Assembly: GCF_000308695.1 (NCBI RefSeq)
Contig: NZ_BAGG01000266.1
Location: 62,001-126,000, forward strand
Direction of reading: 5' to 3'
Length of the DNA: 64,000 nucleotides
DNA from: Nocardia takedensis NBRC 100417
GTDB lineage: Bacteria > Actinomycetota > Actinomycetes > Mycobacteriales > Mycobacteriaceae
The position numbers and the translations under genes were made by a program. Under the pieces are notes generated by a model. It made no database searches. It was not told the DNA's origin and saw nothing but the letters and a program-made list of their open reading frames with translations. Each line of letters opens with the position of its first letter. The first letter of the stretch is position 1. This document shows positions 53,813 through 62,172 of this stretch, one piece after another.

Positions 53813-54712
53813 ATGGGTACCGGTAAGCACAGGGTTGTCGGTCCGCGCCGGCAGAAGATGGGGTCGATGGTGGTGGCGGGCGCGGTACCCGTCGTGCTCA
53901 CGCTCGTCGGCGGCGGCACGGCCGAAGCGGCCCCCGAAGCGCAGCTTCCGGTGAGCCAGGCCGGATTCGGCCCGCGGGTCCAGGTCGTCGCCGAGGAGAA
54001 CACGGCCACGCCGATCGACGAACCGGGCGACTCGCCGCAGTGGCCCGCCGCCGAGGTGCCGAACGTGCGGCCCTACCTGGGCACCCGTATCCCCGACGAC
54101 ATCATGAGCTCGTTGCAGTGGGCGCGTCCGCTCCCGAACGCCGACTACCTGTCGCCGGTGGAGGGTCTGCACATGCCCGTCCCCGTCGAGGCGGTGCCGC
54201 CGATCGCGCCGCCGCCCGGCATGCTGCGCTTCGGTGACGTGCAGGTCGAGTCGCCGGACTGGCTGCCCCGCGAGCCCGCCATTCAGGTCAACGACGCCGC
54301 CGCGGTGACCGAGGCCAATATCGCGACCTTCCTCGACTCGGTCGGCATGGAACGCACCCGCTCGGACCGGATCGCGAGCCAGACCGTCGGCGCGGCGGCG
54401 GTGGGCGCGGCCGCGGGCGCCGCGGTGGCCAGTCCCTTCGCCCTGATCGGCGCGGGCTTCGGCGGTGCGCTCGGCCTCGCCATCGGCCTGCCCTTCGCCC
54501 CGATCGGCTTGGCCGCGGGCCCGGTCGGTGCGGTCTACGGCGCGGCGCTCATGGCGGCCCCGCTGGCGGCCATCGGCGCGGGCATCGGCGCGACGGTCGG
54601 TGCCACCCAGGGCCTCACCGCGCCGCCGCGCGCCCTCGGCCCGGCCCCGGATCTCGCGGTCCCGCAGGCCACGGAGCAGGCGGTCGAGGCCGAGGGGTCC
54701 CCGGCCGTCTGA
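53813..54712 (+). CDS. secreted protein with glycine-rich hydrophobic C-terminus
   Basis: This 299-residue protein begins with a signal peptide (VAGAVPVVLTLVGGGTAEAA, cleavage after AEA) and a mostly proline-rich exported middle. Near residue 190 a glycine/alanine-rich hydrophobic stretch of about 70 residues follows (AAVGAAAGAAVASPFALIG and GLAIGLPFAPIGLAA). Proteins of this form are common in Nocardia and Rhodococcus cell envelopes, with no known role. ATG 53813 follows AAGGG; TTG 53807 is an alternative. Confidence 0.78.
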   Translation: MGTGKHRVVGPRRQKMGSMVVAGAVPVVLTLVGGGTAEAAPEAQLPVSQAGFGPRVQVVAEENTATPIDEPGDSPQWPAAEVPNVRPYLGTRIPDDIMSSLQWARPLPNADYLSPVEGLHMPVPVEAVPPIAPPPGMLRFGDVQVESPDWLPREPAIQVNDAAAVTEANIATFLDSVGMERTRSDRIASQTVGAAAVGAAAGAAVASPFALIGAGFGGALGLAIGLPFAPIGLAAGPVGAVYGAALMAAPLAAIGAGIGATVGATQGLTAPPRALGPAPDLAVPQATEQAVEAEGSPAV

Positions 54713-54723
54713 TCACCACCCTC

Positions 54724-54756
54724 GGAAGCGGGTCACCCGGTAGGTGACCCGCTTCC
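54724..54756 (+). terminator. strong intrinsic terminator-like hairpin
   Basis: GGAAGCGGGTCACC (54724-54737) and GGTGACCCGCTTCC (54743-54756) form a perfect 14-bp stem with a 5-nt loop, 11 nt after the stop at 54712. No long T-tract follows, as is usual in high-GC actinobacteria. Confidence 0.85.
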
Positions 54757-54912
54757 GTGCTTCGAGCGACCGCGGGCGACGGCCTCGGTGACGGTCGTCG
54801 GCGCGCCGCCCGCCATGCCGTAGCCGGAGAATCTGCCGCCGTCGACCAGCAGGTCGGCCGCCGCCGCACCCAGTGCTCCGCCCACGCTGTCGAAGACCAC
54901 GTGCACGCCATG
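54733..54912 (-). pseudogene. quinone oxidoreductase fragment
   Basis: A minus-strand frame encodes VHVVFDSVGGALGAAAADLL and then GGRFSGYGMAGGAPTTVTEA, the Rossmann-domain part of an MDR quinone oxidoreductase, ending at 54733 inside the terminator. The catalytic N-terminal two thirds is absent. A MerR-type operator and promoter lie immediately upstream, so an internal deletion probably fused the promoter to the 3' part of the gene. Confidence 0.65.
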
Positions 54913-54920
54913 ACCGAACG

Positions 54921-54948
54921 GTATAACCTGAAGCGAGCTTCAGGTCAA
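54921..54948 (-). promoter_or_regulatory. MerR/SoxR-type operator-promoter
   Basis: On the minus strand, TTGACC (-35) and TTATAC (-10) enclose a 16-nt spacer filled by the inverted repeat ACCTGAAGC-N2-GCTTCAGGT (54926-54945). Palindromes centred between promoter boxes are typical of MerR-family regulators. It faces the oxidoreductase fragment. No MerR gene is in the window. Confidence 0.65.
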
Positions 54949-54965
54949 GTCGAACGGCGGCGGGT

Positions 54966-55643
54966 TCAGAGCTGCTCGCCGCGACCGGCGCGGCTGCCCT
55001 GGTAGGCGAATTCGCGCAGGCGCGCGACGACGCGGGGTTCGAGTTCGACGTCGTCGGGGTGGTTGAGGACCGGGTCGTAGAAGTCGGTGCGGTGTTCGTG
55101 CGCCTCGGCGTGGTGCAGGACGAGTTCCCCGACCCGTCGTGGCGCGGAATTCAGTTCGCGCGCCGTGATCTCGAATTCGAGCGGGTGTTCGCGCAGATGC
55201 CGCGCCATGCTCACCAGCGAGGCCGAGTCGGGTTGGCCCGCACCCGGTTCGGCGAAGATCCAGGTGGCGGGCGAGTCGCCGAACCGGTAGGGCAGCAGAC
55301 TGCCGTAACGCGCGCCGGACCAGCCGAGCGCCGGGGTGATAACGAAGCGGCCGAGTGTGCTGCTGCCGGTGGTCGCCAAGGCGAAATCCCAAGGCCGCTC
55401 GTCGCGGTCCAGGACACGGAAGGCCAAGCCCATGACGTCCGGCAGGCCGGTCGGTGTGCCGACGCCCTTGGACAGTCGCGCGATGACCGCGCGTTCGCCC
55501 GCGCCGAACCACGGCACGAAATCGGCCGCCGCGTGGAAGCGTCCCGAGAGCAGCACGCCGCGCGGGTGGAAGACGCGGGCGTTGCGCAGGCGCGCACCCG
55601 CGTCGAAGACGGATTTCACCAGGGTGGAAGTGAATTCGGGCAA
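54966..55643 (-). CDS. catalase-related (haem) protein
   Basis: This 225-residue protein corresponds to the conserved core of catalase-like proteins: RNARVFHPRGVLLSGRF near 22-38 contains the family's HxxG-type strand, then VIARLSKGVGTPTGLPDVMG and AFRVLDRDERPWDF. It is shorter than true catalases, as are many SrpA-like haem proteins. A TTG start at 55643 is chosen because GGAGG precedes it. A GTTT-N15-GGGCAC element upstream suggests SigF-type control. Confidence 0.72.
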   Translation of the reverse strand: MPEFTSTLVKSVFDAGARLRNARVFHPRGVLLSGRFHAAADFVPWFGAGERAVIARLSKGVGTPTGLPDVMGLAFRVLDRDERPWDFALATTGSSTLGRFVITPALGWSGARYGSLLPYRFGDSPATWIFAEPGAGQPDSASLVSMARHLREHPLEFEITARELNSAPRRVGELVLHHAEAHEHRTDFYDPVLNHPDDVELEPRVVARLREFAYQGSRAGRGEQL

Positions 55644-55732
55644 GGGATCCTCCTCGGAGTTCGGGGATACGATCCGTGGCCGCTGCGCTGCGGCGAGCCG
55701 GACCCGCTCGGTGAGCGTCGGATGTCCTCCGG

Positions 55733-55757
55733 GTGCCCGGCCCGGAGGTCGACAAAC
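55733..55757 (-). promoter_or_regulatory. SigF-like promoter (catalase-like gene)
   Basis: On the minus strand GTTT (55757-55754), 15 nt, then GGGCAC (55738-55733). It differs from the GGGTAT -10 of SigF-type promoters at T to C in the fourth place. It lies 90 bp upstream of the TTG start. Confidence 0.5.
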
Positions 55758-55929
55758 AGGGGTGTGTAGCGGTGAGATCGCCGGATCGGCGATCTTCGGC
55801 CCGAAACCGCGGTTCGGGCGTAGGGTGAAACGCATCGACAGGTCATTGCCGATGCATAGCCGACGAGCGGGACGCACTGCCGTCCCCGGCAGGGGGTCGC
55901 ACGTCGGGCCCCGAACCGAGGAGTTCGTC

Positions 55930-56256
55930 ATGGCCGATACCGCACCGATGCACCCCGCACCGTCGTTCCCGCGCAGCGCGTCGGAATTCCCGGACAAACA
56001 GCGCACTTCCCGCAGCCACGCCGGTGAGGCGCTCGCCGACGGCTACAACTTCCCCGGCATCGTGCTGTGCGCGCTGGCGCTGGTCGCCCTGGCCGCCACG
56101 CTCACCGCCGCGGGCTACGGATTCGAGGGCTGGGCGGTGATCTCGGCCGCGTTGGCGTTCCTGTTCGCGACCGTGGGCGTCGCCTGGGTGACGTTGGAAC
56201 ACCGCCGGGTCAAGGCCAAGGAAGGGCTGCACCTGATGGATCAGTGCGGACACTGA
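55930..56256 (+). CDS. UsfY-like membrane protein
   Basis: This 108-residue protein has a polar N-terminus, two hydrophobic helices (FPGIVLCALALVALAATLTA and WAVISAALAFLFATVGVAWV) and the VTLEHRRVKAKE ending seen in UsfY, a small protein of the mycobacterial sigF locus. A SigF-type sigma gene lies 2 kb away, supporting the match. No perfect SigF promoter was seen upstream of it. Confidence 0.75.
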   Translation: MADTAPMHPAPSFPRSASEFPDKQRTSRSHAGEALADGYNFPGIVLCALALVALAATLTAAGYGFEGWAVISAALAFLFATVGVAWVTLEHRRVKAKEGLHLMDQCGH

Positions 56257-56275
56257 GCGGCCGCCCGGGGGCGGT

Positions 56276-56300
56276 GATTGATCGGAAGGGCGCGGGGTAG
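56276..56300 (+). promoter_or_regulatory. possible SigF-like promoter (flavodoxin-fold gene)
   Basis: GATT (56276-56279), 15 nt, GGGTAG (56295-56300), 45 bp upstream of the ATG. The -35 box has one mismatch to GTTT. Confidence 0.45.
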
Positions 56301-56344
56301 CCGCGCCACGATCACCCACCGTCCTCGGAGAAAGGTCGTCCACC

Positions 56345-56965
56345 ATGCCCGTCGATCCCCCGGTGACCGCACTGGCCCTGGTGTGCAGTCTGAAGAAGTC
56401 GCCGTCCACCTCGAGCAGCGAACTGCTGGCCAGTCAGGTGCTCGACGCTCTGGCGGGGCACGGTGTCGCGGGATCGTGCGTGCGGGTGGTGGATCACGAC
56501 GTCCGTCCCGGCGTGAGCGCGGACGAGGGCGAAGGGGACGCCTGGCCGGCGCTGCGGGCGCGGGTCCGGGCGGCCGACATCCTACTGATCGCCACGCCGA
56601 CCTGGGTCGGGCACATGTCCTCGGTCGCCCAGCGCGTGCTGGAGCGTCTGGACGCGGAGTTGTCGGAGACCGACGACCTGGGCAGGCCGGGATTGGTCGG
56701 CAAGGTCGCGATCACCGCGGTCGTCGGCAACGAGGACGGCGCGCACAAGATCACCGCGGACCTGTTCCAGGCGCTGAACGACATCGGCTGTTCCGTGCCC
56801 GCCCAGGGGGGCACGTACTGGAACGGCGAGGCGATGGGCGGGGTGGACTACAACGATCTGGACAGCACCCCGGAGGCGGTCGCGCGGGTCAACGCGGCGG
56901 TGGCCCGCAATGCCGCGCATCTGGCGCGGGCGCTGCGGGACCATCCGTATCCCGCCTACGAATAG
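56345..56965 (+). CDS. flavodoxin-fold NAD(P)H-dependent reductase
   Basis: This 206-residue protein has the flavodoxin-like fold: LALVCSLKKSPSTSSSE at 11-27 is the FMN phosphate loop, ILLIATPTWVGHMSS near 79-93 the second flavin loop, and GGTYWNGEAMGG near 157-168 the third. Such enzymes reduce FMN, quinones or electrophilic compounds with NAD(P)H. It sits between UsfY and the convergent ligase gene, with a SigF-like element upstream. Confidence 0.84.
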   Translation: MPVDPPVTALALVCSLKKSPSTSSSELLASQVLDALAGHGVAGSCVRVVDHDVRPGVSADEGEGDAWPALRARVRAADILLIATPTWVGHMSSVAQRVLERLDAELSETDDLGRPGLVGKVAITAVVGNEDGAHKITADLFQALNDIGCSVPAQGGTYWNGEAMGGVDYNDLDSTPEAVARVNAAVARNAAHLARALRDHPYPAYE

Positions 56966-56978
56966 TCCGGACGCACGG

Positions 56979-58088
56979 TCAGGGGCAGCCCTCGAGGGTC
57001 GCGCGGCCGACTTCGGCGACAACGTCGGCGATCTCGCCGCGGGCGCGCAGGGCGCGCAGTTGGCGGCGCGCGCCGTTGCCGCGGGCCAGAACCACCGCGA
57101 GGGTCTCGGTGACGAAGGCGTGGTCCTCGGATTCGCGCAGGGCTGGTCCGATGTATTCGACCAGGCGGGTCAGCAGGTCGCGGTGCGGGGTGAGTCGTCC
57201 GGCCACCGGGTCCAGGCCCGCGCCGTCCAGACCGGAGTGGGCGGCGTTCCAGTACGCGGCGCGCAGCACCTCCGCCGGGACCGGCGGCGCGGACTCGCGC
57301 GACCGCAGCGCCCGCAACCCCGTGGCCACCAGGCCGCGGATCAGTGCCGCGAGCAGCGCGGCCTCCTCGGTGGTCGCGGCCACGTCGGAGACCCGGATCT
57401 CCACGGTGGGAAAGGATTCCGAGGGCCGCACGTCCCAATAGACCATCTTGTTGTCCAGGATGCTGCCGCTGGCGCGCATCATCGCCACGATCGACTCGTA
57501 GTCGTCGACGGAGGCGAAGAACGGGGGCGGACCCGCGCTGGGCCAGCGTCGCCACAGGATGCTGCGCCAACTCGCGTACCCGGTCTCGCTGCCTCGGTAG
57601 ATCGCCGAATTGGCGGTCAGGGCGAGCAGCAGTGGCAGCCACGGCCGCACGTGGTTGCCGACCAGGATCGCGGACTCGCGGTCGGGCACCCCGACGTGTA
57701 CGTGGCAGCCGCACAGGCCCTGTTCGTGGGCGAGCAGGCCGAAGGTGTGCGCGATGCGCTGGTAGCGCGGGGTGTCGGTGACGGGGAAGCCCTCGGGCAC
57801 GGTCGGCGGCACCGCGACCGCCAGGAGTCTGGCGTCGTTGTCGGCCGCGCAGTCGGCCACCGTGCGCCGGGAAGTGCGCAGTTCGTCGAGCAGGTCGGCG
57901 ATGCTCGAGTGCACGCCGGTGCTGGTCTCGACCTGGCAACTGGTCAGCTCGAGTTGCAGATCCAGGCCCGCCGCCTTCGCCGCGTCGGCCACCCGGACGT
58001 TGTGCGGGGTGGGTGCGCCGGTGTCGGGGTCGGTGAGCAGGAACTCCTCTTCGACTCCGACCGTCGGTACTGCGTGCGTGGCCGCCAT
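56979..58088 (-). CDS. YbdK-type carboxylate-amine ligase
   Basis: This 369-residue protein is of the glutamate-cysteine ligase type 2 (YbdK) family. The N-terminus TVGVEEEFLLTDPDTG has the metal-binding acidic run, LCGCHVHVGVPD near 124-135 is the active-site histidine motif, and FPTVEIRVSDVAAT near 235-248 follows. YbdK proteins ligate glutamate to an amino compound; the substrate here is unknown. ATG 58088 fits the family start. An exact GTTT-N15-GGGTAC promoter lies 78 bp upstream. Confidence 0.86.
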   Translation of the reverse strand: MAATHAVPTVGVEEEFLLTDPDTGAPTPHNVRVADAAKAAGLDLQLELTSCQVETSTGVHSSIADLLDELRTSRRTVADCAADNDARLLAVAVPPTVPEGFPVTDTPRYQRIAHTFGLLAHEQGLCGCHVHVGVPDRESAILVGNHVRPWLPLLLALTANSAIYRGSETGYASWRSILWRRWPSAGPPPFFASVDDYESIVAMMRASGSILDNKMVYWDVRPSESFPTVEIRVSDVAATTEEAALLAALIRGLVATGLRALRSRESAPPVPAEVLRAAYWNAAHSGLDGAGLDPVAGRLTPHRDLLTRLVEYIGPALRESEDHAFVTETLAVVLARGNGARRQLRALRARGEIADVVAEVGRATLEGCP

Positions 58089-58165
58089 CGCGCCGCTCCC
58101 TGCCGTTCGCCGTCGCTCCCGATTGCGCCGCCCGACCCGCGCGGACGACCTGACGTGCTCGGACG

Positions 58166-58190
58166 GTACCCGTCCCCCGAGCGACCAAAC
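58166..58190 (-). promoter_or_regulatory. SigF-type promoter of the YbdK-like gene
   Basis: On the minus strand GTTT (58190-58187), 15 nt, GGGTAC (58171-58166). This is one base from the GTTT-N15-GGGTAT consensus of SigF/SigB-type factors. The -10 lies in a GGACGG-TAC-CCGTCC palindrome. Confidence 0.75.
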
Positions 58191-58371
58191 AGCACCCCGG
58201 CGCGGCGCGCCGCCACCCGGACTTCGTTCTACGTCCCTCCGGCGTCGCGATCCTGCGTTTCCCGTACTGACTCCGGCGACTCCGGCCGGCAGGCTCGAAG
58301 GATGGCCTGACCCGGGCGCGTGGTTCAGCAGTGAGCTCCGCCTCCGGACCTCGCGGGCATGGAGGTACGTG

Positions 58372-59184
58372 ATGATCGAACGAGTGACGGTCGACCTGAC
58401 GACAGCCGATCGCAAACGACGGGGCACCGATTCCTACGAAGGCATCGAAACCGCGCTGGCCGAACTGGCCGCCCTGGCGCCGGAGGATCCCGGCAGGCGC
58501 GCGCTGCGCGAACAGATCATGCGGCGCTGCCTGCCGCTGGCCGACCACATCGCCCGTCGCTTCACCGGGCGCGGTGAGACCTACGACGACCTCAACCAGG
58601 TGGCCGGACTCGGCTTGGTGCTCGCGGTGGACCGCTTCGATCCCGACCGGGGCAGTTCGTTCCTGGCCTTCGCCGTCCCGACGATCATGGGCGAGATCCG
58701 GCGGCACTTCCGCGATCACACCTGGGCGGTGCGCGTGCCGCGCCGCACCAAGGAGATCCAGTTGATGATCGGCCCGACGGTGGAGGCGATGTCGCAGCGG
58801 CTGGGCCGCATGCCCAAGGCGATCGAGATCGCGGTCGAACTCGACATCGACCTGTCCGAGGTCACCCAGGCGCTGCTCGCGAGCAACGCCTACCGCACCG
58901 ATTCGATGGACGGCGGCAACGACGACGACGATGTGGCGGGCGCGGCCCCGATCGCGGAGACCTACGGGGCCGAGGATCCGGAATACGAACTGACCGTGCA
59001 GTCCATGGTGGTCTCGCCGCTGCTGGCGCGGCTGCCGGAGATGGACCGCCGGGTGCTCTATCTGCGCTTCTTCCACAATCAGTCGCAGTCGCGGATCGCC
59101 GAGCAGTTGGGCGTCTCGCAGATGCACATCTCGCGGATGCTCTCGCGCATCCTGGGCGAGTTGCGCGAAGCCGCCGACGCCTGA
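58372..59184 (+). CDS. sigF: SigF/SigB-type stress sigma factor
   Basis: This 270-residue group 3 sigma factor shows region 2 (LADHIARRFTGRGETYDDLN, FLAFAVPTIMGEIRRHFRDH with the core-binding and -10 recognition helices), region 3 (MSQRLGRMPKAIEIAVELD) and region 4 (QSRIAEQLGVSQMHISRML), the -35 recognition HTH. Its match is to SigF of mycobacteria and SigB of Bacillus. No anti-sigma (RsbW/UsfX) gene is adjacent. Promoters of matching type lie before several nearby genes. Confidence 0.92.
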   Translation: MIERVTVDLTTADRKRRGTDSYEGIETALAELAALAPEDPGRRALREQIMRRCLPLADHIARRFTGRGETYDDLNQVAGLGLVLAVDRFDPDRGSSFLAFAVPTIMGEIRRHFRDHTWAVRVPRRTKEIQLMIGPTVEAMSQRLGRMPKAIEIAVELDIDLSEVTQALLASNAYRTDSMDGGNDDDDVAGAAPIAETYGAEDPEYELTVQSMVVSPLLARLPEMDRRVLYLRFFHNQSQSRIAEQLGVSQMHISRMLSRILGELREAADA

Positions 59185-59244
59185 GTTCACCGAGATCCCC
59201 GGTGCGTGCCGCGCGCCGGGGATTTCCGTGCGCCACGAACGTGG

Positions 59245-60762
59245 TCAGTTCGGCGACCGCTCGGTCACTCGGGGCGCTCCCGCGGCGGGCAGTGGCGCGG
59301 TGGCCGGACCCTCGAGAACCGTCCCGTCGGCGGCGAACCGCGAGCCGTGCAGCGGGCAGTCCCAGGATTTCTCGGCCGAGTTCCAGCGCACGATCCCGTA
59401 CAGGTGCGGGCACACCGCCGACACCTCGGTGGTGACGCCGTCGACCGTCGCGGTCGCGACCGGTCGCAACCCGTGGCGGCGTACGTGACCGCAGCCCTCG
59501 GCGGGGGCGGGTTGCCCTTCCGGGCGCAGCGCGGCCAACCAGCCGGTCATCATCTCGCGCGCCACCGTGCCGTTGGCCTCGACCGCCGCCGGAACGGCCT
59601 TGGGGACCGGCGCCCGCCAGGTGGCGAAGGCGCGGGCCCAGCGCGGCGCGTCGCCGGTGACGCGTCCGGTCAGCGCGAGGGCGGCGGCGACACCGTTGGT
59701 CAACCCCCATTTGGCGTAGCCGGTGGCGAGCAGGATGTGGTCGCCACCGGGCAGCAGCGGACCGGCGTAGGGGAGTTCGCCGACCGGCCGGTAGTCCTGG
59801 GCCGACCAGGTCGCGACCGGTTCGGCGGTGGGGTAGTGCCTCCGGGTCCAGTCGATCAGGTCCTCGACGCGTTCGGCGCAGTCCGCGGCGCGTCCGACGC
59901 CGTGCCCGTTGCCGCCCACGAGCAGCACCGAACCCGCCGAGGACAGGGCATCGCGCAGGGAACGCGTCGGTGAGCCCGCGCTGAGGAACATCTCCGAGCG
60001 GACCGGCCCGCCGATGCGGAAGGCGGCGAGGTAGGAGCGCTGCGCGGTGACTCGCGCGAAGAACCCGCCGCGGTCCAGGATCGGGGTGCCGGTCGCCAGC
60101 ACGATCCGGCCCGCGCGCAGGTCGCCCTGATCGGTGTGCACCACGTGGTCGCCGTCGTGGCCGCGTCCCACACCGCGCACCCGGGTCGACTCGTGCACCG
60201 GCACACCGTGGGACTCCACGTCGGCGGCCAGTGCCATCAGCAGCGCCATCGGGTCGAGCTGGGCCTGCTCGGGCAGTCGGACGCCGCCGTGGAACGGGAA
60301 CGGCGTATCGATCGCGTCGACGAAGTCCACCGGCAGGCCCGAACGCCGGGCGATGTCGTGTTCGGCGCGCACGGCGCGCAGTTCCGACTCGTCCTGCGCG
60401 TAGGTGATCGCGTCGCGGATCTGCACGTCGACCCCGGCGGTGCGGCAGTATTCGAGCAGCCACCGCTGGGCGTCGCGATTGGCGTCGATGTAGGCGCGCA
60501 CCGTCTCCATCGAATGCCGTTCGGCGATGTCCTGACCGCGCACGCCTTGCAGGAGGCTGACCTTGCCCGTCGTGTTGCCGGTGGTGCCCGCGCCGATCTC
60601 GCGGGCCTCGACCACCGCGACGTCCGCTCCCGCGCGGGCCAGCAGCAACGCCGTCGCCAGCCCCGTGATGCCCGCGCCGACCACCACGTGGTCGTGGCGG
60701 CGATCCGGGGTGAGCGGCAGGCGGGTGGGAGTCTTGCGGTCGTGCGACCAGATCGCCGTCAT
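59245..60762 (-). CDS. FAD-dependent oxidoreductase with C-terminal Rieske domain
   Basis: This 505-residue protein begins with the FAD motif HVVVGAGITGLATALLLARA near 25-44 and a DAO-type fold. From about residue 430 it has a Rieske [2Fe-2S] motif (CPHLYGIVRWN with CPLHGSRF further on). Such fusions probably oxidise amino compounds and pass electrons through the Rieske centre. A GTTT-N15-GGGTAG promoter lies 45 bp upstream. Confidence 0.88.
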   Translation of the reverse strand: MTAIWSHDRKTPTRLPLTPDRRHDHVVVGAGITGLATALLLARAGADVAVVEAREIGAGTTGNTTGKVSLLQGVRGQDIAERHSMETVRAYIDANRDAQRWLLEYCRTAGVDVQIRDAITYAQDESELRAVRAEHDIARRSGLPVDFVDAIDTPFPFHGGVRLPEQAQLDPMALLMALAADVESHGVPVHESTRVRGVGRGHDGDHVVHTDQGDLRAGRIVLATGTPILDRGGFFARVTAQRSYLAAFRIGGPVRSEMFLSAGSPTRSLRDALSSAGSVLLVGGNGHGVGRAADCAERVEDLIDWTRRHYPTAEPVATWSAQDYRPVGELPYAGPLLPGGDHILLATGYAKWGLTNGVAAALALTGRVTGDAPRWARAFATWRAPVPKAVPAAVEANGTVAREMMTGWLAALRPEGQPAPAEGCGHVRRHGLRPVATATVDGVTTEVSAVCPHLYGIVRWNSAEKSWDCPLHGSRFAADGTVLEGPATAPLPAAGAPRVTERSPN

Positions 60763-60806
60763 CGTGTCGGCCTTTCCTCCGTCGGGCGCGGGGCGTCTTC
60801 GGCCGG

Positions 60807-60831
60807 CTACCCGGCGACGCGGTGGTGAAAC
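60807..60831 (-). promoter_or_regulatory. SigF-type promoter of the FAD/Rieske gene
   Basis: On the minus strand GTTT (60831-60828), 15 nt, GGGTAG (60812-60807), with the start codon 45 bp away. Confidence 0.75.
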
Positions 60832-61035
60832 GCGGGTCAGCCGATCGCGGTGAGCGAGGCCCCGGGTCCCTCCGGCGGCAGGGCGAACGGACGCAGCGGC
60901 AGGCCGAAGTCAGCCGGGTCGATTCGCGAGAGATGTTGCGGAACAAAACCTTCCCGCAGCGCCTTGCAGGCCGTGTCGGATGTGGCGGCAGAGTCCGCAG
61001 TTCGCGTCCGGTCGGTTTCTCCGCGGATTCGCGCT

Positions 61036-61061
61036 GTTTCGGCGTGACCGCCGCGGGGTAA
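61036..61061 (+). promoter_or_regulatory. SigF-type promoter of the AtpC-like gene
   Basis: GTTT (61036-61039), 16 nt, GGGTAA (61056-61061), about 95 bp before the proposed start. It is one of two opposed SigF-type elements in this gap (the other, 60807-60831, faces the FAD/Rieske gene). Confidence 0.65.
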
Positions 61062-61156
61062 GGACGCCGGGATACGATCCACGCGAGGGGAGTACGCATG
61101 CGAGACGAGTACGCGCGGTCGCGCTGCGCCGCGGCGATCCGGGCCGGGAAGCGACC

Positions 61157-61603
61157 GTGAGGCGCGCGAGCGGCGCCGCCGAACGGGTCGGCGCCACGAT
61201 GGCGGTGACGTTGCGCGTCCCGGGGTATCGGGAGTTCGCCTTCCTCGCCACCTCGGTCCGCGTGCCGACCACCGAGGGCGAGTCGCTGCTCGAACCGGGC
61301 GGTCCTGACCTGCGCGCCGACCTGGATGTCGGCGTGCTGACGATCTGTTCGGGCTCGCGGGGCTGGCCCGCCGCGGTGCACGGCGGGCGGGTCGAGGCCA
61401 CCGACGACGCCGTCCGCGTGTACGCCGACGCCATCGAATTCGCCGACCGCATCGACGTGTCGCGCGCGCGTCAGGCCCAGGCCGACGCGGCCGAGAAACT
61501 GCGTCACGACCGTGACGACACGGCGGCCTACGACGCGCTGCGTCGCGCGAATGTTCGGATGGCGGTGGCGGCCCTGGCCCACCCGGGGCCCGGCGCCCGC
61601 TGA
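61157..61603 (+). CDS. orphan AtpC-like (F1 epsilon subunit-like) protein
   Basis: This 148-residue protein follows the ATP synthase epsilon layout: a beta-sandwich half (YREFAFLATSVRVPTTEGES, LTICSGSRGWPAAVHGGRVE) and a helical hairpin (IDVSRARQAQADAAEKLRHD, AYDALRRANVRMAVAALA). No other ATP synthase genes are near, so it is not the housekeeping gene. GTG 61157 is the longer start and ATG 61199 is possible. A SigF-type promoter precedes it. The function is unknown. Confidence 0.68.
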   Translation: MRRASGAAERVGATMAVTLRVPGYREFAFLATSVRVPTTEGESLLEPGGPDLRADLDVGVLTICSGSRGWPAAVHGGRVEATDDAVRVYADAIEFADRIDVSRARQAQADAAEKLRHDRDDTAAYDALRRANVRMAVAALAHPGPGAR

Positions 61604-61606
61604 GCG

Positions 61607-62110
61607 TTACCCGTGTCGCCCCTCGACGAGATGGGCCAGCCTGCGCAGTGATTCGTTGTTGCGCGGGGCCAGCGCCACTCGTTGCGCGGCGAGGGGGAGG
61701 TGACGACCCGGTCCGCCGTCGGCCCGCTCGGCCAGGCAGATCTCGGTGCGTCCCTCGGGCGCGGGATGGGTGGTCAGGCGGATCCAGGCCGTGCCGACGG
61801 GCCACGCCTTGGCGCGCAGTTCCAGTGACCACGGCGGGTCGACGCGGAGCACTTCGGTGGCGTCGTCCAGCGTGAGCGGCCACGGCCCGACGCTGTGGTG
61901 GATGCGGGAACCCGGCGCGGGCCAGGTTTCGTCCACCGCGCGGATGTGGGACGCCCCGACCACCCACAGCGCGTACAACCAACCGTCCTGAAGCACCCGG
62001 AAGACGTCTTCGGCGGTACTCGAGACCGTCAGCGACACCTCGACGGCCGGATGTCCGTCGGGGTCGGTCGTCGTCGTGGAGCGCAGATCCGCGAGGGCGG
62101 ACGATGGCAT
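61607..62110 (-). CDS. SRPBCC (START-like) protein
   Basis: This 167-residue protein has the SRPBCC signature AVEVSLTVSSTAEDVFRVLQ near the N-terminus and a curved beta-sheet pattern to SLELRAKAWPVGTAWIRLTT. The family binds hydrophobic ligands. ATG 62110 has AAGGAGG upstream. A GTTT-N15-GGGTAA element lies 28 bp upstream. It converges on the AtpC-like gene after 3 bp. Confidence 0.8.
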   Translation of the reverse strand: MPSSALADLRSTTTTDPDGHPAVEVSLTVSSTAEDVFRVLQDGWLYALWVVGASHIRAVDETWPAPGSRIHHSVGPWPLTLDDATEVLRVDPPWSLELRAKAWPVGTAWIRLTTHPAPEGRTEICLAERADGGPGRHLPLAAQRVALAPRNNESLRRLAHLVEGRHG

Positions 62111-62137
62111 GGCACCCACCTCCTTGGCACCGATGCA

Positions 62138-62162
62138 TTACCCTCGCGGCGCGGCGTCAAAC
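62138..62162 (-). promoter_or_regulatory. SigF-type promoter of the SRPBCC gene
   Basis: On the minus strand GTTT (62162-62159), 15 nt, GGGTAA (62143-62138), 28 bp upstream of the ATG. Confidence 0.75.
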
Positions 62163-62172
62163 GACGGTGTCC

